NCBI GenBank assembly: GCA_905236785.1
Contig: CAJOQC010000243.1
Coordinates: forward strand, 1 to 5,026
Length of the DNA: 5,026 nucleotides
Direction: 5' to 3'
DNA from: an uncultured Selenomonadaceae bacterium
Lineage (GTDB): Bacteria; Bacillota; Negativicutes; Selenomonadales; Selenomonadaceae
In this document: positions 1 to 4,991 of the stretch, in pieces
How the letters are laid out: each line of letters starts with the position of its first letter
How positions within the stretch are numbered: position 1 is the first letter of the stretch
Program-made: the position numbers and the translations under genes
The notes under the pieces: generated by a model
Told to the model about the DNA's origin: nothing
Database searches by the model: none
Seen by the model: only the letters and a program-made list of their open reading frames with translations

Positions 1-49
1 TAAAAATTCTACGATTTTTACGTTGGTATTGTTCGAGAAAATTTTTGTC

Positions 50-78
50 TTGAATAACACGTTGCAGTTTGTTATAAT
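50..78 (+). promoter_or_regulatory. Sigma-A/sigma-70-type promoter for the first ompH gene
   Basis: A -35 hexamer TTGAAT (50-55) is separated by exactly 17 bases from a perfect -10 hexamer TATAAT (73-78). A TG one base upstream of the -10 (70-71) makes it an extended -10. Transcription would start near 85, giving a leader of about 40 bases before the ATG at 126. This is the clearest promoter in the window and suggests strong, housekeeping-type expression of the first chaperone gene independent of whatever lies upstream. Confidence 0.85.
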
Positions 79-107
79 GCAGGTGTTTTGTAAAATTGCA
101 CTCAAAA

Positions 108-114
108 AAAGGAG
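108..114 (+). promoter_or_regulatory. Ribosome binding site that fixes the start of the first ompH gene
   Basis: AAAGGAG at 108-114 lies 11 bases before ATG 126. An in-frame TTG at 96 lies upstream of this site and has no Shine-Dalgarno sequence of its own, so ATG 126 is the preferred start. Confidence 0.75.
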
Positions 115-125
115 CAAGTATTATT

Positions 126-590
126 ATGGTTGAAGTAAAAAAACAACACGTTAAAATTGTCAGCATTGTTATCGCTTTGGTGTTCGTGGGGAGCGTCGTG
201 GCGTTGGCTCTTACCCAGTCCGGCGCAGGCATTGCCTCCGCCGCCTCCTCAAGCGTGGGCGTGATTGACGCCGAGCAAGTTATGAGCCAGCACCCCAAGG
301 CAGAGGAAGCGCAAAAGGCCATCAACCAAGCCAAAGAAGACGCTCAAAAGGATTTTGACGCAAAATCCGCCAACATGAGCGACCAGGAAAAGCAAGAATA
401 TTTCATGCAGACCAACCAGCGTTTTAACCAAAAACGTCAGGAAATTGTCGAGCCTTTGCGCCAGTCCGTTGACGAAGCGGTGAAAAACGTCGCCAGCGCC
501 AAGGGCTTGTCGGTGGTTATTGATAAGAACGCCGTTGTCTACGGCGGGCAGGACATCACCCAAGACGTGCTGAAAAAACTCAGCAAATAA
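126..590 (+). CDS. OmpH/Skp-family periplasmic chaperone (paralog 1)
   Basis: This 154-residue protein is probably a periplasmic holdase that binds unfolded outer-membrane proteins and passes them to the BAM complex, as Skp does in Proteobacteria. Residues 9-30 are hydrophobic and followed by an Ala/Ser-rich stretch (37-43). This could be a cleaved signal peptide or an N-terminal anchor. The mature domain opens with the family strand VGVIDAEQVMSQHP (44-57). A Lys/Glu/Gln-rich segment (about 58-120) is predicted to form the coiled-coil tentacle. The protein closes with the family's C-terminal strand and helix, VVYGGQDITQDVLKKL (137-152). The length matches the usual 150-170 residues. The ATG start is preferred over an upstream TTG because of the ribosome binding site at 108-114. 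The gene has its own promoter upstream and terminator downstream, so it may be expressed separately from its two paralogs. Family assignment is confident; client proteins are inferred. Confidence 0.9.
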   Translation: MVEVKKQHVKIVSIVIALVFVGSVVALALTQSGAGIASAASSSVGVIDAEQVMSQHPKAEEAQKAINQAKEDAQKDFDAKSANMSDQEKQEYFMQTNQRFNQKRQEIVEPLRQSVDEAVKNVASAKGLSVVIDKNAVVYGGQDITQDVLKKLSK

Positions 591-597
591 TACTAAT

Positions 598-633
598 CTT
601 CGATAAAAAATTTACATAAAATTTTACTCGAAG
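598..633. repeat. Imperfect AT-rich inverted repeat after the first ompH gene
   Basis: CTTCGA (598-603) pairs with TCGAAG (628-633). The A/T-rich interior (604-627) can extend the stem with bulges. It lies 7 bases after the stop codon of the first ompH gene. It has no clean U-tract, so it is not by itself a convincing terminator. It may stabilise the 3' end of the transcript or be a remnant of a dispersed palindromic repeat; a single copy cannot decide. Confidence 0.45.
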
Positions 634-637
634 TTAC

Positions 638-652
638 GCCTGCTGCGCAGGC
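638..652. repeat. Short GC-rich perfect inverted repeat
   Basis: GCCTGC (638-643) and GCAGGC (647-652) form a perfect 6-bp stem around a TGC loop. It sits between the AT-rich inverted repeat and the terminator in the same intergenic region. No T-run follows, so it would not terminate transcription. Function unknown. Confidence 0.5.
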
Positions 653-667
653 TACAGCTTGACTACA

Positions 668-698
668 AATACCGAGCGTAATTCGCTCGGTATTTTTT
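668..698 (+). terminator. Rho-independent terminator after the first ompH gene
   Basis: A perfect 11-bp stem (668-678 with 684-694) with a GC-rich core ACCGAGCG/CGCTCGGT closes a TAATT loop, and a T-run continues through 698. The run of T's ends only 4 bases before the ribosome binding site of the next gene. The structure therefore separates the first chaperone gene from genes 2-6, either ending the transcript or letting only part of it through. Confidence 0.88.
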
Positions 699-702
699 GA
701 AA

Positions 703-707
703 GAGGG
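703..707 (+). promoter_or_regulatory. Ribosome binding site that fixes a TTG start at 715
   Basis: GAGGG (703-707) is 7 bases before TTG 715. The alternative in-frame TTG at 697 lies inside the T-run of the terminator and has no Shine-Dalgarno sequence in front of it, so 715 is the better start. Confidence 0.7.
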
Positions 708-714
708 AAAGCCT

Positions 715-1836
715 TTGACGGAAAAAGAGCGCGGGGAAAAAATCTCCGAACCGACGGAGGAAAGAACCGACAAAAATTATTCGTCGCGCCTTAAAATTTT
801 TGTCGGTTCATTGGCGGCAATTTTCTTTGTTGCTTGCGGAGCGTGGTTATTAAGCCGTTTGACGGCGGCGGACGATACCCCCGCCCTTACGCCGCCCGCC
901 GTTATCGGCTACGTTAATTTGGAAAAAGTAACGGCGGCGCACCCTGCGTACAGTCTCTTAAACGAACTCTTGGCAAAACGAGCAGTGTTAAAGGCGCAAA
1001 CGGAAAATTTGCCCGAACCGATGACTCAAGATGCGCCGGAGGCTGACAAAGAGCCCTTCGACGATTCGGTGTGGCAGAAAAACGCCCAAAATATCATCGG
1101 CGAACGCGCCGAAATTGAACGCCGACGCAAAAAGGCGGCGCAAGAATATCGGGAAAAAACCCAAGAAGAATTTAAGGCGCGGCGGGATGCCATTGACGGA
1201 GAATATCTAAACGCCATACTAAACATTCGCCTAAAACTCCAAAACGCCGATTCCATGCGCCTTTCCGAAGATGCTATTGCCGAACTGAACTTAGCCATGG
1301 AAAATTTGCAGATTGAACGTGGGCGGCGGCAATTTGCCCTTGACAATGAGCGGGAAGAAGATATTGCCCGCCACGCCGACGCAGCGGTGGCGGCCGAAAT
1401 CGGCGATTGGCGAGAAAGACTAACGACCTCCAAGGCGCAACTTGAATCCGAAGCGGCCTTAAAACAGTCGGAGGCGCAAAAGCGAAACGCCGAATTTATG
1501 GAACAGCAAATGAGCGAATCCCTAAAAATACAAAACGCCGTGAAGAAAAAACAGGAACTTATCCTCCTTGAAGGAAAAATCGCCAAATTGCGCCGACTTA
1601 TCGAAAGCGACATCGAAAGCCGCGCCGCCAAAACGGCAATAAAACGGCATTTTACCATGATTGCGGCGCAACCTGCCCTTGACATTGATTATCTTATGGG
1701 CGATGCGTACCCGGCCGCCATGCCGCCCCCCGAAAAATATGTTTCGGTTATTCCCGTTGCGGCGGCGGACGTGACGGAGGAACTCATAAAAGAAATAGAA
1801 ACCATAGAATTTGATGCGGAACAATTTGAAGATTGA
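715..1836 (+). CDS. Long OmpH/Skp-like coiled-coil protein with N-terminal membrane segment (paralog 2)
   Basis: This 373-residue protein is more than twice the usual Skp/OmpH length. A charged cytoplasmic-type N-terminus (1-27) is followed by one hydrophobic segment (about 28-47), probably an uncleaved signal anchor. The family's opening strand is visible as VIGYVNLEKVTAAHP (63-77), and its closing motif as DVTEELIKEI (352-361), followed by an acidic tail. Between them lies a long stretch rich in Glu, Arg, Lys, Ala and Gln (about 80-320), which looks like extended coiled coil. The paralogs have only about 60 residues in this region. The role is inferred as a membrane-tethered periplasmic chaperone or spacer. 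A Cys at 41 (FVAC) resembles a lipobox, but the hydrophobic stretch continues past it, so lipidation is doubtful. The TTG start is set by the ribosome binding site at 703-707. It is probably the first gene of a unit reaching to comF. Coding status is confident; the precise function is not. Confidence 0.82.
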   Translation: MTEKERGEKISEPTEERTDKNYSSRLKIFVGSLAAIFFVACGAWLLSRLTAADDTPALTPPAVIGYVNLEKVTAAHPAYSLLNELLAKRAVLKAQTENLPEPMTQDAPEADKEPFDDSVWQKNAQNIIGERAEIERRRKKAAQEYREKTQEEFKARRDAIDGEYLNAILNIRLKLQNADSMRLSEDAIAELNLAMENLQIERGRRQFALDNEREEDIARHADAAVAAEIGDWRERLTTSKAQLESEAALKQSEAQKRNAEFMEQQMSESLKIQNAVKKKQELILLEGKIAKLRRLIESDIESRAAKTAIKRHFTMIAAQPALDIDYLMGDAYPAAMPPPEKYVSVIPVAAADVTEELIKEIETIEFDAEQFED

Positions 1837-1863
1837 TTTTGGAAAGAAGCGATTAACAGCACT

Positions 1864-2304
1864 ATGAAACTTATCAAAATAAAAAAAATTATGGCGGGAG
1901 TCCTCGTTGCGGCGGCTTTTCTTACCGCAGGTTGCGGCCAAGTGAAGGTGGGCTATGTGGATGTTGCCCGTGTGGTTGACGAATCGCCCCAACTGAAAAC
2001 CACAGTGGAAGAGGCCAACAAAAAGTTGGCGGAAGCCCAGCAGGAGGCGGAAAAAGCCATCTCCGAAAAGGGCGACAACATGAGCGACGAAGAACTAAGC
2101 AACACTTTTCAGGAACAGCAGAAAAAACTCATGGGCATAAATCAGCTTTATATGACGCAGATAAAACAAAAAATGGACGTGGCCATGGGGCAGGTTGCCA
2201 AGGAAAAACAGCTTGACGCGGTGCTTGAAAGCAACAAAGAGCAACAATCCGTGTACCTGGGCGGCATCGACGTTACCGACGATGTAATAGCCAAACTTCA
2301 ATGA
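1864..2304 (+). CDS. OmpH/Skp-family chaperone, predicted lipoprotein (paralog 3)
   Basis: This protein has 146 residues. A basic N-terminus (Lys2, 5, 7, 8) and a hydrophobic core (9-20) lead to a lipobox-like LTAGC with Cys24. The protein is therefore predicted to be lipidated by Lgt and cut by signal peptidase II. Directly after the cysteine comes the family strand VKVGYVDVARVVDESP (27-42). A Glu/Lys/Gln/Ala-rich helical region (about 45-115) follows, then the closing motif VYLGGIDVTDDVIAKL (130-145). It starts 27 bases after the previous stop codon. The Shine-Dalgarno sequence is poor (GGAAAG at 1841-1846, far from the ATG), so translation may depend partly on the upstream gene. Skp proteins are normally soluble, so a lipid anchor would fix this chaperone to a membrane. 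Which membrane is unknown; Gly rather than Asp follows the cysteine, so the classical inner-membrane retention signal is absent. Confidence 0.87.
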   Translation: MKLIKIKKIMAGVLVAAAFLTAGCGQVKVGYVDVARVVDESPQLKTTVEEANKKLAEAQQEAEKAISEKGDNMSDEELSNTFQEQQKKLMGINQLYMTQIKQKMDVAMGQVAKEKQLDAVLESNKEQQSVYLGGIDVTDDVIAKLQ

Positions 2305-2307
2305 CGT

Positions 2308-2313
2308 GAGGTG
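2308..2313 (+). promoter_or_regulatory. Ribosome binding site that fixes the lpxD start at GTG 2320
   Basis: GAGGTG (2308-2313) is 6 bases before GTG 2320. The earlier in-frame GTG at 2311 is itself part of this Shine-Dalgarno sequence and so is an unlikely start. Confidence 0.8.
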
Positions 2314-2319
2314 TGTGTC

Positions 2320-3348
2320 GTGAAAAAAACACTTCGAGAAATCGCAACTTTGGTGAACGGGAAAATTATCGGCGACGAAGAAACGGAAATTTGCGGTCTG
2401 TCGGATATTGAACACGCGGCGGCGGGAGATTTGATTTTCGCCGTGCCGCCCCATATCGACGAAGCGAAAAATTCCAAATGTTCGGCGGTGCTTTTGCCCG
2501 AGGCCGCCGAAATCGGCGATGTTTTTCCGCTCCCTGCGGTGTTGGTTCGCGACCCGCGGGCGGCTTTTGCCATGCTTATGACGGTTTTTGTGCCGCAAAT
2601 TGCTCTATCGCGAGAGGTTAGCCCCAAGGCGCATATAGGAAAAAACGTCAAAATCGGCAAGAACACGGCCGTTATGCCCTTTGCCGTTGTTGACGACAAC
2701 GCCGAGATTGGCGACAACGCGACGATTTACCCCAACGCCTATATCGGGCAGTTTGCCAAAGTCGGTGACGGAACTACTGTCTATTCCGCCGCCACAGTTC
2801 GCGAATATTGCATAGTCGGCAAAAATTGCATAATTCACAGCGCAGCGGTTATCGGCGCAGATGGGTTCGGCTTCACCACCGACGACGGCGTTCACAAGAA
2901 AGTGCCGCAAATCGGCAACGTAATTTTGGGCGACAACGTAGAAATCGGCGCTCATGTGGGCATAGACCGCGCCACCATAAATTCCACCGTGGTGGGGAAC
3001 GGCACAAAGATTGACAACCTCGTGCATATCGGCCATAACTGCAAAATCGGCGACAACTGCCTTATTGTGGCGCAAACGGGCATATCCGGCTCTACGATTG
3101 TCGGCAACAACGTCACCTTCGGCGGGCAGGTCGGCACGGTGGGGCATATCGAAATCGGCGCAAATTCCGTTTACGCGGCGCGAAGCGGCATAACGGGCAA
3201 TATGCCCGAAAATTATTTCGGCGCGGGCTTCCCGGTGCAACCTCATGCGGAATGGCTGAGGATGCAAGCGGCCATGAAAAAAATGCCCGAATTGGTGAAA
3301 AAAATTCGCGCCTTGGAAAAGGCCTTGGCAAGCAAAAAAGAGAAATAA
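2320..3348 (+). CDS. lpxD: UDP-3-O-(3-hydroxyacyl)glucosamine N-acyltransferase LpxD
   Basis: LpxD transfers a 3-hydroxyacyl chain from acyl carrier protein to the 2-amino group of UDP-3-O-acylglucosamine, the third step of lipid A synthesis, in the cytoplasm. The 342-residue length is normal for the family. Residues 1 to about 95 form the N-terminal uridine-binding domain. Residues about 103-290 are hexapeptide repeats of a left-handed beta helix (many IG-D/K/A-N turns), and a C-terminal helix follows. The motif GADGFGF (180-186) is typical. With the GTG 2320 start, the catalytic histidine in IGHNC is residue 239 and the second conserved histidine in TVGHIEIG is residue 276, the same numbers as in E. 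coli LpxD. The gene follows the Skp-like genes, a common order in diderm bacteria. It ends 1 base before the next start, which implies translational coupling. No lpxC, fabZ or lpxA follows in the window. Confidence 0.96.
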   Translation: MKKTLREIATLVNGKIIGDEETEICGLSDIEHAAAGDLIFAVPPHIDEAKNSKCSAVLLPEAAEIGDVFPLPAVLVRDPRAAFAMLMTVFVPQIALSREVSPKAHIGKNVKIGKNTAVMPFAVVDDNAEIGDNATIYPNAYIGQFAKVGDGTTVYSAATVREYCIVGKNCIIHSAAVIGADGFGFTTDDGVHKKVPQIGNVILGDNVEIGAHVGIDRATINSTVVGNGTKIDNLVHIGHNCKIGDNCLIVAQTGISGSTIVGNNVTFGGQVGTVGHIEIGANSVYAARSGITGNMPENYFGAGFPVQPHAEWLRMQAAMKKMPELVKKIRALEKALASKKEK

Positions 3349-3349
3349 C

Positions 3350-4219
3350 ATGAAACGATTGATTATAATTAGAGGCGGCGGCGAACTTGCCACCGGCGCG
3401 GCGATTTTTCTTTTTCGCGCCGGGTTTAGGGTGCTTATGCTTGAAAAGCCGCAGCCAACCTCAACCCGCCGCGAGGTTTCCTTTGCCGATGCCGCCCTTG
3501 ACGGGCAAAAAACGGTAGAGCGAATAACCTGCAATTTGGCGACGAACCTTGACGATGCCAAAAAACGCCTAAAGAACAACGAGCTTACCATGCTCGTAGA
3601 CCCCGACGGCAAGAGCATAAAGAAATTAGAGCCGAAAGTGGTTATCGACGCTATTTTGGCCAACGAAAATCGGGGCATGAACAAGAACATGGCCGAGCAT
3701 ACCTTGGCACTCGGCCCCGGCTTTTGCGCCGGCCGCGACGTTGATGCCGTGATTGAAACCATGCGCGGGCATAATATGGGGCGAATAGTTCATGAGGGCT
3801 ATTCGTCGCGAAGTCACAACAAAGCATCCCAAGTTGATACCGACGACCATATCGAGCATTTGCTTTTTGCGCCGATGGCGGGCAAATTTGAAGCCTTGCA
3901 TCACATTTCCTTTGCCGCAAAAAAAGGCGAGCCTATAGCCGTCATAACGGACAAAGATGGCAACAAAGCCACCGTATGCGCCCAAATGGACGGCGTTATT
4001 CGCGGCATTGTTCGCGACGGCTTTCAAGTGAGAGCAAATCAAAAAATTGCGGATATAAACCCCAATATGCGGCAGGGGGATTGTTTCACCGTGTCGGACA
4101 AGGCGCGTTGCATCGGCGGCGCGGTGTTGTCGGCGGTGATGTCTTGGTCGCTTAAAAAGAAAAAGCGCGGATTTTTCGCCAAACTCAGCGACAGCGATAT
4201 GTTTGATTCTTTTGATTGA
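3350..4219 (+). CDS. yqeB: YqeB/EF2563-family selenium-dependent molybdenum hydroxylase accessory protein
   Basis: This 289-residue protein belongs to a family linked, mainly by genomic association, to maturation of selenium-dependent molybdenum hydroxylases such as xanthine dehydrogenase. Its biochemical activity is not established as far as I know. The N-terminus is a Rossmann-type dinucleotide-binding start, IIIRGGGELATG (5-16). It is followed by the family segment EKPQPTSTRREVSF (32-45) and then LGPGFCAGRDVDAVIETMRGH (121-141), the most characteristic stretch. The C-terminal half has a biotinyl/barrel-like pattern with DGVIRGIVRDG and KIADINPN (about 213-238). The length fits the short EF2563 form; E. 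coli YqeB is roughly twice as long. It starts 1 base after lpxD with only a weak AG-rich ribosome binding site, so it is probably translated by coupling. The tail is very basic (KKKKRG) and then acidic. No Mo-hydroxylase subunits or selenium genes are nearby. Confidence 0.87.
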   Translation: MKRLIIIRGGGELATGAAIFLFRAGFRVLMLEKPQPTSTRREVSFADAALDGQKTVERITCNLATNLDDAKKRLKNNELTMLVDPDGKSIKKLEPKVVIDAILANENRGMNKNMAEHTLALGPGFCAGRDVDAVIETMRGHNMGRIVHEGYSSRSHNKASQVDTDDHIEHLLFAPMAGKFEALHHISFAAKKGEPIAVITDKDGNKATVCAQMDGVIRGIVRDGFQVRANQKIADINPNMRQGDCFTVSDKARCIGGAVLSAVMSWSLKKKKRGFFAKLSDSDMFDSFD

Positions 4220-4224
4220 CGACT

Positions 4225-4911
4225 ATGCTCATAAAAATTTTTCGTGAAGTATGTTCCGCCGTAATCGATTTTTTATTTCCGCCCCGTTGCCCTTTATGCG
4301 GCGAACCGACGGAGAAATACGGCGAATGGTGCGGCGGCTGCCTAAAAGCCGCCGTTTTTGTGCGGTCAATCAGTCTGCCGCCCTTAATTGACCGCGTTAT
4401 TCTTTTGGGGCGGTATCGGGGCGGTTTGCGGGATATTATTCATCGCGTGAAATACGACGGCGAAACGGAGCGGATTACCTATGTGCAGGAGTTTTTGATT
4501 GCCGCCGAAAAATCTTTGCCGCCGAATTTTTTGCCGCCTGCGGACTTGGTTATTGCCGTTCCCGTTCCTCTGTATCCGGCGAAGGAAAAGAAACGCGGCT
4601 TTAATCAAGCGGAACTTTTCTTCGCCGAATGGCTAAAAAAACGCGGCATAAAAACCGTTCGCCTGCTAAAAAGAAAACGCGCCACCACGGCGCAGTTTGG
4701 CCTAACCCCCACGGAACGCCGCAAAAACGTGGCCGACGCCTTTGCGGCGATGGAAAATACGGCGGAAATTGCCGAGGGCAAAACAATTTTGCTCCTTGAC
4801 GACATCATGACCAGCGGCAGCACGCTAGCCGAGTGCGCTGCTTGCCTAAAACGCGCCGGCGTAAAGACAGTTTGGGCGATGGCTCTATCAGGCGACGGAC
4901 AAAAAAGATAG
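4225..4911 (+). CDS. comF: ComF-family phosphoribosyltransferase-like protein
   Basis: ComF proteins take part in DNA uptake during natural transformation in several bacteria. They carry a zinc finger fused to a type I phosphoribosyltransferase fold. Here the zinc finger is CPLC (22-25) plus CGGC (36-39). The family segments GRYRGGLRDIIHRVKYDG (62-79), VPVP (112-115) and KKRGFNQAE (122-130) follow, then the PRPP-binding loop LLLDDIMTSGSTL (189-201). At 228 residues it is of normal length. ATG 4225 is chosen; a TTG at 4216 overlapping the yqeB stop is an alternative that would add three residues. Neither has a clear Shine-Dalgarno sequence, so re-initiation after yqeB is likely. The stop codon lies inside the terminator stem. 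Whether this organism is competent cannot be judged from one gene; comF-like genes also occur in bacteria not known to be transformable. Confidence 0.92.
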   Translation: MLIKIFREVCSAVIDFLFPPRCPLCGEPTEKYGEWCGGCLKAAVFVRSISLPPLIDRVILLGRYRGGLRDIIHRVKYDGETERITYVQEFLIAAEKSLPPNFLPPADLVIAVPVPLYPAKEKKRGFNQAELFFAEWLKKRGIKTVRLLKRKRATTAQFGLTPTERRKNVADAFAAMENTAEIAEGKTILLLDDIMTSGSTLAECAACLKRAGVKTVWAMALSGDGQKR

Positions 4912-4942
4912 GACGCAATATTACTTGCGTCCTATCTTTTTT
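4901..4942. terminator. Strong, probably bidirectional rho-independent terminator after comF
   Basis: Bases 4901-4918 and 4925-4942 are perfect reverse complements (18 bp) around a TATTAC loop. The stem core GATAGGACGCAA is flanked by six A's on the left and six T's on the right, so it can end transcription from either strand. The comF stop codon (4909-4911) is part of the left arm. It closes the run of genes 2-6. Confidence 0.92.
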
Positions 4943-4954
4943 ACACAATTTACA

Positions 4955-4982
4955 CTGACAAAGTTTCTGCAAAAATTATAAA
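4955..4982 (+). promoter_or_regulatory. Possible forward promoter for a gene beyond the window
   Basis: CTGACA (4955-4960) is 16 bases before TATAAA (4977-4982). Each hexamer differs from the consensus by one base. It lies just after the terminator, where a promoter for the next + strand gene would be expected. The region is AT-rich, so a chance match is possible, and it competes with the reading of the same end as the tail of a minus-strand gene. Confidence 0.4.
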
Positions 4983-4991
4983 GTGCTGTTA

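Noticed and set aside
1..20. A perfect 7-bp inverted repeat of A and T only (TAAAAAT / ATTTTTA)
   Set aside because: A stem made only of A-T pairs is weak and easily arises by chance in AT-rich intergenic DNA; no T-run or regulator site pattern supports it.
96..125. TTG 96 as start of the first ompH gene
   Set aside because: It lies upstream of the clear ribosome binding site (108-114) that serves ATG 126, and only about 11 bases after the predicted transcription start.
659..664. TTGACT as a -35 box for genes 2-6
   Set aside because: No acceptable -10 hexamer lies 16-18 bases downstream; that stretch is the GC-rich terminator stem.
697..714. TTG 697 as start of the long OmpH-like gene
   Set aside because: It falls in the T-run of the terminator; TTG 715 has a well-spaced GAGGG in front of it.
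826..846. FVAC in the long OmpH-like protein as a lipobox
   Set aside because: The hydrophobic segment runs on after the cysteine (GAWLL), the -3 residue is Phe rather than Leu, and the N-terminus is long and acidic, all unlike a typical lipoprotein signal.
1026..1685. A 219-codon open frame on the minus strand inside the long OmpH-like gene
   Set aside because: Its translation is dominated by Ser, Arg, Ala and Phe, as expected when Glu/Lys/Ala/Arg codons of a coiled-coil gene are read backwards.
2311..2319. GTG 2311 as start of lpxD
   Set aside because: It overlaps the Shine-Dalgarno sequence. Starting at GTG 2320 also gives the usual family length and histidine positions 239 and 276.
2640..3170. 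Recurring short ATCGGCG / GGCGACAAC sequences
   Set aside because: They encode the hexapeptide repeats of the LpxD beta helix and have irregular spacing, so they are not a separate DNA repeat or CRISPR array.
2605..3762. A 385-codon open frame on the minus strand across lpxD and yqeB
   Set aside because: It is a shadow frame. The + strand carries two unmistakable protein families here, and the minus-strand translation shows no recognisable motif and spans the boundary between two real genes.
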